DNA of 11,462 nucleotides from an uncultured Gammaproteobacteria bacterium (GTDB lineage: Bacteria; Pseudomonadota; Gammaproteobacteria; Rariloculales; Rariloculaceae), in NCBI GenBank assembly GCA_946887385.1, contig CAMPKU010000139.1, forward strand, positions 1-11,462, given 5' to 3'. Positions 6,177 through 11,462 of this stretch are shown here, one piece after another. Below the pieces are notes generated by a model. That model saw only the letters and a program-made list of their open reading frames with translations, was not told the DNA's origin and did no database searches. Every line of letters starts with the position of its first letter. The first letter of the stretch is position 1. Made by a program: the position numbers and the translations under genes.

Positions 6177-6686
6177 GGCGCCGGCCATTTGCACGAACGC
6201 GTACATGAGGCGAGCCACCACGATGACCGTTGGCCACAACAGCAGAGACAGTGCGGCCACCGTCTTCACGGCAGCCGGAATGGCTGCGCCGGAATCCCAC
6301 TGACTGGCGCCGCGCCGCAGGCGCGCGTGCAGCCAGACGAGCGTGAAGAGCGCGAGACTCAACACCGCGATCTTGGCTCGGAACGACGGCCGATAGAAAA
6401 CCTCCGCGGCGATCGGCAGAAACTGAAGCACGCCGGTGACGAAGACGACGGCGAATCCCAGCCACGCCGTCCAGAGCGCGGGGCGGCGCAGCGCCGCAAT
6501 CGACAGGCCGCGGCCCACGCCGACCAGCCGCAACGAGATGACCATGATGGCGCCGATCTGAAGCGCGAACGCCGTGAAGTGCAGCGTCTCGAGGATCTGT
6601 TTGCTGTTGGCGGTGATGGCCCAGCGCTCGCTCGTCAGCAATTGCGACAGCGGCGAGCTCTGAACGGCTTCGAGCAGCGCGTGCAT
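6174..6686 (-). CDS. Four-helix membrane protein A (DUF6644-like)
   Basis: This is a 170-residue inner-membrane protein with helices at about 32-54, 70-91, 103-122 and 141-163. It carries E33 and H36 in helix 1, LRLVGV (52-57), G85 and P91 at helix 2, K105 and H120 in helix 3, and W151, R159 and M161 in helix 4. All match gene B at one residue higher, without gaps. The ATG follows the TGA of the receptor gene by three bases, and AAGGAG (6698-6703) lies 11 bases upstream within that gene, so the two are translationally linked. Being in an operon with a quinohaemoprotein dehydrogenase makes an electron-transfer or transport role in the membrane possible, but neither is shown. Confidence 0.83.
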   Translation of the reverse strand: MHALLEAVQSSPLSQLLTSERWAITANSKQILETLHFTAFALQIGAIMVISLRLVGVGRGLSIAALRRPALWTAWLGFAVVFVTGVLQFLPIAAEVFYRPSFRAKIAVLSLALFTLVWLHARLRRGASQWDSGAAIPAAVKTVAALSLLLWPTVIVVARLMYAFVQMAGA

Positions 6687-6689
6687 TAG

Positions 6690-8888
6690 TCAGAACACTC
6701 CTTCCACGCTGAGCGTGACCTCGCGCACGGGCTCGGTGAACCGCAGCTCGCGTCGCGCGAGCAGGCCGTCGCCGCGGTTGCCCACGAACTGAAGCCGCTC
6801 CCGCAAGCTCTGCGCCCGCAGCAGCTCCTCGGCCTGGAGCCGCAGGGTGAGGTTGCGGCGCAGTTGCGCTTCCATGAACAGCTCCACGTCCGCATCCGTT
6901 TCCTCGAGCTGCCGATAATCGAGATCGAATTCCTCGCTGCGCCCTTCGGTGCCGATGTCGAAACCGTAGGAAAAGCCGCGCCAGGTGGTGTCGTGCCGAA
7001 AGCTCAGCTGCCATTCGTAAGGCGATACGAAGTCGAACGAGCGCTGCTCGCCGGTGAACGGATCCGTCACTTCCGTGTCCGCGAGCTGCACCGTGGCCTC
7101 GACCACGGCGCGCTCCAGGTTGAGCCAGCCGAGCCGCACGCTCGCGTTGATTTCGAGCTCCAGCGCGGTGCCGTCGCCGAGGTTGCCGGGCGCGGTGCGC
7201 TCCTCGATTTCGCCGGTCTCGTTAAGGATCAAAAGAGGCACGCGTCCCTCCTTGTCTTCTACGTCGCGGTACGCGCCGGTGATCGACACGAACCCCGCGT
7301 CGCCGCGCAGGCGCCGCTCGTACGTGAGCTCGTAGGTCCAGGATTGCTCGGGCTCGAGCTCGGGGTTGCCGGCGCTGATCACGTCGAGACGGTTATCGTC
7401 GTTGGTGAAGCTCGCGGTGAACGCGTTGAAGTCGAGCTGATTCACGGTGCGCTCGATTCGCGCGCGAAGCTGCGTCTGCTCGCTCAAGTCACGGCGCACC
7501 ACGAGGCGCGGCCGCAAAAAGAAAAAGTCGCGCGAACGGCTCACGTCGACGCCTTCTTGCGTGAGCTCGGACGCTTCGGCATCCAGTGAGCCTTCCACGA
7601 GCAGGGCGTCGTTCGGCTGCCACGTATACGTGGTGAACGCCTCCAGGCGCGTTTCGCGCACTTCCGAAGCTTGGTTGAACACGCGCGTTTCCTCGAGCAC
7701 GCCGTCTGCGTTGCCGTCTTCGAAGAGCTCGATGCCGCTGTTCACCGTGTTCACGGCGATCTCCGCGCCGCTTTCGAGGAGGCGCCGATCGTTCACGCCC
7801 CACTGGTACGTGCCGCGCAGGATCCGTTCCGACCGGCGGCTGCGCTCGAGCTGAAGCTCGTCGAGGTTTCTGGGCTCGCCTGCCGGAGTGAGCACCAGCC
7901 TGCTGTTCTCGTCGCCGCTCGAAGAGGTGACGACGAAGAGGCCGGTTAGAACGTTGCCGTTGCCGAGCACGTGCTCGTAGTCGCCGCCGAGCTCCCAGTT
8001 GCTGCTGGCGTCCTCGCTGTCGATGAGCTCGTCTTGCACGAGCGCTTCGCCGGCCGGGGCGACGTTGAAGCGTTCCGCAAAGCTTTGCTCGTCCTCGTCC
8101 TCTCTCGCGTAGAGCGCGTTGAGGTTCAGGATGTCGCCGTTCGTCAACCCGTAGCTGGTGTTTGCGGTGAAGGCGCGCTCGTCGGAGTCCTCGAGGCCGA
8201 TCTCCGCTTGCCGTTCGAACAGCGCGTCGCCTGGGCTGAAAAACCGATCCTCGCCGACATCGCGGCCGTGGCGGGGATCGCTTTCCGCGGACACCACGTA
8301 GTTCAGCGCGCCGAGCTGACCCGAGTAGTTGACGCCCGCGCCCGGCGCGCTCTCGCCGTCGGAGTAGTGCGCCACAGACGCCTCCCAGGAGCCGAAGCCC
8401 GCAACGAGCGTCTCCGTGAGAACGAGATTGACGACGCGGCCGCGGCTGCGCACGTCGAGCCCCTCCACGGCACCTCGAATCACTTCGACTTGCGCCACTT
8501 GCCGCGCCTGGATGCGGCTCACGGTGGAACCGATATCGATGAACTTGCCCGAGAGCCGCTTGCCGTTGATCAACACCTGATCGCCGGAGTTGCCGAAGCC
8601 GCGTTGACCGCCGAAGTCTTCGCCGTCGCCGCCTTCGAGGAGATCTTGGATGCCGGGGATGCGCTCGAGCATGTCGCGCGCGGTGACCACGTTGTATTGA
8701 GTGAAGTACGCCGCCGTGTACACGACGCGGTTGCCGGAGTCCGTGACGGCCACGCCGGGCGCGTCTGCCGCCAGCGGAGCCGGAACCGGTGCCGGCTGCG
8801 CATGCGCCGGCCGCAACAGTGCGGTGTCCGCGCACAGCAGCAGCATCGCCACGAGCCCCGAGCCTGCTGCTGGCGATGCTTGCTTCAC
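6690..8888 (-). CDS. TonB-dependent outer-membrane receptor (732 aa)
   Basis: A signal peptide (about 1-30, core GLVAMLLLCADTALL, ending AHA) precedes a short Pro/Ala linker and a possible TonB-box-like RVVYTA (54-59). The plug domain (about 60-158) shows TARDMLERIPGIQDLL (69-84), FGNSGDQVLINGKRLSGK (98-115) and AQVEVIRGAVEGLDVRSRG (132-150), the standard plug motifs. A 22-strand-type barrel follows, rich in Asp and Glu, ending VEGVF with the terminal Phe expected for outer-membrane insertion. There is no N-terminal STN signalling domain. The start is GTG 8888, which gives a Lys before the hydrophobic core; its ribosome-binding site is weak. It lies 33 bases after the dehydrogenase gene. Candidate cargo includes the dehydrogenase substrate or PQQ itself (the cargo of E. 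coli PqqU/YncD); neither is shown. Confidence 0.92.
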   Translation of the reverse strand: MKQASPAAGSGLVAMLLLCADTALLRPAHAQPAPVPAPLAADAPGVAVTDSGNRVVYTAAYFTQYNVVTARDMLERIPGIQDLLEGGDGEDFGGQRGFGNSGDQVLINGKRLSGKFIDIGSTVSRIQARQVAQVEVIRGAVEGLDVRSRGRVVNLVLTETLVAGFGSWEASVAHYSDGESAPGAGVNYSGQLGALNYVVSAESDPRHGRDVGEDRFFSPGDALFERQAEIGLEDSDERAFTANTSYGLTNGDILNLNALYAREDEDEQSFAERFNVAPAGEALVQDELIDSEDASSNWELGGDYEHVLGNGNVLTGLFVVTSSSGDENSRLVLTPAGEPRNLDELQLERSRRSERILRGTYQWGVNDRRLLESGAEIAVNTVNSGIELFEDGNADGVLEETRVFNQASEVRETRLEAFTTYTWQPNDALLVEGSLDAEASELTQEGVDVSRSRDFFFLRPRLVVRRDLSEQTQLRARIERTVNQLDFNAFTASFTNDDNRLDVISAGNPELEPEQSWTYELTYERRLRGDAGFVSITGAYRDVEDKEGRVPLLILNETGEIEERTAPGNLGDGTALELEINASVRLGWLNLERAVVEATVQLADTEVTDPFTGEQRSFDFVSPYEWQLSFRHDTTWRGFSYGFDIGTEGRSEEFDLDYRQLEETDADVELFMEAQLRRNLTLRLQAEELLRAQSLRERLQFVGNRGDGLLARRELRFTEPVREVTLSVEGVF

Positions 8889-8921
8889 GCTGCGATTCCA
8901 GCCCCTTGCGAAAAGCCCGCG

Positions 8922-11024
8922 CTAATTCGGCAGCGCGAACACCCACAGCGTGGCGCCGCGGTTCGGCGGGCTGCGAAACTCCGGCACGAGCGGCGCGAAG
9001 CTGCGCGCATGAAAGCCGCCTTCGCCGACGACGATCGCCACGTACTGCTTGCCGTCGACCGCGTAGCTGATCGGGCTCGAGCTCGATACGTCGTTCAAGC
9101 GCGTTTGCCAGAGCTCTCGTCCATCGCGCGCATCGTAGGCGCGCAGCGTGCGGTCGAATGCGGCGGCGAACACGAGCTCGCCGGCCGTTGCCAGCACACC
9201 GGAGGTTTGCGGCGCCCGCTGGCGCGTGGTCCATACCGTCTCGCGCGTCGCGAGATCGATGGCTTCGAGCCGCCCGTAGTTGCCGTCGTCGTCGGGCCGC
9301 GGCCGGATGCCCCAGTTTACGCCGGACGACAGGCCGCCCGTGCCGCCGCCCGGCACGGGGAACAAATCCATGCACGCTTCGTTCAGCGGCACTACCACCA
9401 CGCGCCGCGCTGCGATGTAGGCACCCGGCAGGAAGTTCTTCGCGCCCGCGCCGTGCGGGCATACGAGCTGCACGCCGCCGTCGGGATAGAGGCTGCGATC
9501 GACGTGCTTCTCGCCCGTGCGCGCGTCGATCTCCGTGACGATGTTGTTCAGTCCTAAGTCGATCGAGAACACGAACTCGCCGGTGCGCGCATCCACGGCG
9601 TCGTAGATGCCGATCTTGCCGGCCGTGAGCACGATGCGCCGCGTGGTGCCGTTCACGGGCACGTCCATGATTTGCCGCTCGAACGCCCAGTCGAGGTCCC
9701 ACTGGTCGTTCGGGAAATGCTGGAAATGCCACACCAGCTCGCCCGTGTCGGGATTCACCGCGAGCGTGGAATTCGTGTAGAGCGCGTCGCTCGTCTGCCC
9801 GGGCGCGTTCGGTTTCAGCAGCGGGCCCGTGTCGTAGGTGTTGCCGGTGCCGAAGTAGGCGAGGCCGGTTTGCGGGTCGTAGCTGCCGGGCGTCCAGATC
9901 GACGCGCCGCTGCGCTGCTCGAAGGGAATACCGTTCCAGCTCTCGTCGCCGGGCTCGCCGGGCTTCGCGATGGTACCGAGGCGCCACGCTTCTGTGCCGG
10001 TGTCGGCGTGAAGCCCCACGATCTGCGGGCCGCCGAATTTCGCCGCCACCCCGGTGCCCGTGGTGCCGACCATCACTTTGCCGCGCGCCACGAGCGGCCC
10101 GCCGTTCAAACCTTCGCGGCGGCGAAAGTCGCCGACTGTGGTGTCCCAAACCACCTCGCCCGTGGCCACGTCGAGCGCCACGACGTGCACGTCGGATGTG
10201 CCGACGTAGAGCCGGTTGCCTGAAAGCGCGAGGCCGCGCTTGTGAAACGGCGATGCGCCTTGCTCGAGCGTGTGCGTGTACTGCCAGATCAGGTCGCCGG
10301 TCTTCGCGTTGAGCGCCTGCACGATATCGCCGTACGCCTGCACGAAGATCGTGCCGTCGCGCACGAGCGGCACGCCCTCGGCCGAGCCCGCGGGCAGAGT
10401 CCAGCTCCACGCGAGCCGCAGATCGCTCACGTTGCGCGTGTCGATTTGCCGCAGCGGGCTGAAGCCCTGCGCGTCGTAGCTGCGGCGCCAGCCGAGCCAG
10501 TCGCCGGCCGGAGGGGCGGCGATCGACTCGTCGCTCACGGCGTTGAAGTCGTCGAGCGGCGTGGGCTGATCGACGGCGGAGCGTGCCGTGTACGGCGAGA
10601 ACGCCATGAAGCTGAAGCCGCCGGCCGGCACTTGCATGGCGGCCAGCCGCTGCGGATCCGCGGGCAGCGGAGTGTCGCCCGCGACGATGGCGTTCTGCTC
10701 GAACATCAGGGCTGTGAGCGCCGCATACGTTTCCGCAGACAGCGAGCCGGGGCTGCCCGTGGGCATCGTCGTGCGCAGCACGTCGAACAACACGCGCGCG
10801 GACTTGCCGCCGTACTTGCGCATGAACGCGTCGCCTTTGAGCGGAGCACCGAGCGGGCCGTCGTTGAGGTTCTCGCCGTGGCACATCGCGCAGCTCGCGT
10901 CGTAGACGGCGCGGCCTTGCTCGACCTGCGCCCGCGTGAACGACAGCGCCGCTTCTTGTGCCGATGCAACCCCGCCAGTCGATACGTAGAGGGCGGCGCT
11001 CACGAACCAGGATCGCTTTGACAT
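8922..11024 (-). CDS. PQQ-dependent quinohaemoprotein dehydrogenase with N-terminal haem c domain
   Basis: A 700-residue periplasmic protein with a signal peptide (1-22, ending ASA-Q). A cytochrome c domain (about 30-112) has CAMCH at 45-49 and likely axial Met M87 in TTMPTGSPGSLS. The eight-bladed quinoprotein propeller fills 172-700, with Trp-docking repeats of the form A-D--TG---W at about 237-247, 283-293, 338-347, 422-432, 588-598 and 629-639. Family active-site text includes GTGN (392-395), SDALYT with the probable catalytic D413, AGK (468-470), the CP/C pair C522 and C551, and NWGIRP (570-575). The residue two after D413 is Leu, not the Asp expected in lanthanide enzymes. The usual vicinal Cys-Cys before blade 2 is absent (SPFHKRG at 258-264). 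AAGGA is six bases before the ATG. It should oxidise an alcohol or similar group; the substrate is unknown. It is the first gene of a four-gene operon. Confidence 0.92.
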   Translation of the reverse strand: MSKRSWFVSAALYVSTGGVASAQEAALSFTRAQVEQGRAVYDASCAMCHGENLNDGPLGAPLKGDAFMRKYGGKSARVLFDVLRTTMPTGSPGSLSAETYAALTALMFEQNAIVAGDTPLPADPQRLAAMQVPAGGFSFMAFSPYTARSAVDQPTPLDDFNAVSDESIAAPPAGDWLGWRRSYDAQGFSPLRQIDTRNVSDLRLAWSWTLPAGSAEGVPLVRDGTIFVQAYGDIVQALNAKTGDLIWQYTHTLEQGASPFHKRGLALSGNRLYVGTSDVHVVALDVATGEVVWDTTVGDFRRREGLNGGPLVARGKVMVGTTGTGVAAKFGGPQIVGLHADTGTEAWRLGTIAKPGEPGDESWNGIPFEQRSGASIWTPGSYDPQTGLAYFGTGNTYDTGPLLKPNAPGQTSDALYTNSTLAVNPDTGELVWHFQHFPNDQWDLDWAFERQIMDVPVNGTTRRIVLTAGKIGIYDAVDARTGEFVFSIDLGLNNIVTEIDARTGEKHVDRSLYPDGGVQLVCPHGAGAKNFLPGAYIAARRVVVVPLNEACMDLFPVPGGGTGGLSSGVNWGIRPRPDDDGNYGRLEAIDLATRETVWTTRQRAPQTSGVLATAGELVFAAAFDRTLRAYDARDGRELWQTRLNDVSSSSPISYAVDGKQYVAIVVGEGGFHARSFAPLVPEFRSPPNRGATLWVFALPN

Positions 11025-11250
11025 CGGATTCCTTGCTGCGGATGCGGCGATTGCCGGGAGTCTACTGCGAACTCGTCGCCGGGAGGAGACAGGTGCGCGG
11101 GCTCGCGCTGATTCGCTCAGGTGTCTCGATGAGGCGACAGTTTGCGTGGTGTGGACGCGCCGCGAAGAATGCCGCCGCTCTCATTCCGCGCGTCGCGGCG
11201 CCGAGCGTCGTGGGGTTGCTTCTTGTTCGTGACAAGGGGGTTGTCTGACG
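11025..11250. other. Divergent intergenic region (226 bases)
   Basis: This gap must hold promoters for the dehydrogenase operon (minus) and the lipoprotein gene (plus). I found no convincing -35/-10 pair or -24/-12 site on either strand. GCCGGGAG occurs twice in the same direction (11053-11060 and 11078-11085, 25 bases apart) and could be a regulator site. A weak 5-bp hairpin, CTTGT/ACAAG (11222-11236), abuts the lipoprotein ribosome-binding site. Confidence 0.4.
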
Positions 11251-11462
11251 ATGAGTGAACGGATGAATTTTCGAGCGGTGGGCTTCGGGCGTGAAGCCAG
11301 ACTGGTGCTGTCGGCCGCACTGATGAGCGTGGCGCTGACGGCTTGCGGCGGCGGTGGCGGCGACGGCGGCGTGCCGGCGGCCAAAGCATCGCCGACGCCG
11401 ACGGCGCCTATCGGCGGCACGGGCAGCGGTCTTGGCACGGGCAGCGGTCTCGGCACAGGAAG
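11251..11462 (+). CDS. Lipoprotein with Gly-rich repeats (3' end outside window)
   Basis: The first 70 residues are visible. An Arg-containing n-region (MSERMNFRAVGFGREAR) leads to a hydrophobic stretch (LVLSAALMSVALTAC) ending in a lipobox LTAC with the lipidated Cys at 32. GGGGGDGG follows, then a Pro/Thr linker and a repeat of GTGSGL starting at residue 56. The ATG at 11251 has AAGGGGG (11234-11240) ten bases upstream. A second ATG at 11263 would shorten it by four residues without changing the signal. A Gly/Ser/Thr tether after the lipid anchor is common in surface or cell-envelope lipoproteins whose functional domain lies further on; that domain is off the window, so no function is assigned. 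Confidence 0.8.
   Translation, partial: MSERMNFRAVGFGREARLVLSAALMSVALTACGGGGGDGGVPAAKASPTPTAPIGGTGSGLGTGSGLGTG
11416..11462 (+). repeat. 18-bp in-frame tandem repeat encoding Gly-Thr-Gly-Ser-Gly-Leu
   Basis: Units at 11416-11433 and 11434-11451 differ only in the last base (GGCACGGGCAGCGGTCTT versus a final C). A third unit begins at 11452 with two substitutions in its visible 11 bases and runs off the window. The unit is a multiple of three, so copy-number change would lengthen or shorten the tether without a frameshift. Confidence 0.85.

Noticed and set aside
7971..9557. Open frame of 528 codons on the plus strand opposite the receptor and dehydrogenase
   Set aside because: Antisense shadow lying across the junction of two genes with clear family motifs; no domain of its own.
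9783..9788. Possible lanthanide-dependent dehydrogenase
   Set aside because: The residue two positions after the probable catalytic Asp413 is Leu, not the extra Asp characteristic of lanthanide enzymes.
7489..10884. Open frame of 1131 codons on the minus strand across the dehydrogenase/receptor junction
   Set aside because: It is an alternative frame of two well-supported genes, rich in Arg, Ala and His with no recognisable motif. Long spurious frames are expected at this GC content.
11025..11120. TAGACT as a -10 for the dehydrogenase operon
   Set aside because: It matches four of six bases, but no acceptable -35 lies 16-18 bases upstream.
11222..11236. 5-bp hairpin CTTGT/ACAAG near the lipoprotein ribosome-binding site
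   Set aside because: Too short to claim as a regulatory switch or operator without conservation data.

Overview
The window is high-GC DNA with compact, mostly operonic gene packing. A perfect sigma-54 promoter and the family content (citrate synthase tail, BON-domain stress-type protein, TonB-dependent receptor, PQQ dehydrogenase, a DUF6152-like protein) point to a proteobacterium. A Steroidobacter/Nevskiales-type gammaproteobacterium is my best guess, but only a guess from family composition.

Layout. (1) 2-196 (+): C-terminal 64 residues of citrate synthase, cut by the window edge. (2) 380-1411 (+): a cytoplasmic-looking protein with a long Arg/Tyr/Ser/Asp-rich disordered region and one BON domain, behind a textbook -24/-12 promoter (288-303), with a hairpin in its predicted leader. 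A 15-bp stem-loop (1428-1463) separates it from the convergent operon that follows. (3) 3679-1501 (-): three exported proteins with two successive 4-nt ATGA overlaps: a DUF6152-like protein whose predicted mature end begins His-His, then two secreted paralogues of an unnamed family. (4) 3798-5585 (+): a fold-type I PLP aminotransferase and a RibD-C/dihydrofolate-reductase-like protein, transcribed divergently from (3). (5) 11024-5582 (-): a four-gene operon of a PQQ quinohaemoprotein dehydrogenase with an N-terminal haem c domain, a TonB-dependent receptor, and two tandem four-helix membrane proteins that are ungapped paralogues. Its last stop codon overlaps the stop of the gene on the other strand. 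(6) 11251-end (+): start of a lipoprotein with 18-bp tandem repeats, cut by the window edge.

How the genes may work together. Operons (3) and (5) together encode outer-membrane uptake (TonB receptor), periplasmic oxidation (PQQ plus haem c), inner-membrane proteins with conserved buried charged/His residues, and three small exported proteins. My main hypothesis is one envelope oxidation system, whose substrate I cannot name, split into two operons by a PLP/reductase pair. This rests on proximity and cell location. The sequence does not prove that the two operons are functionally linked. No RNA genes, insertion sequences, CRISPR arrays or phage genes were seen, and no gap between genes exceeds about 230 bases.
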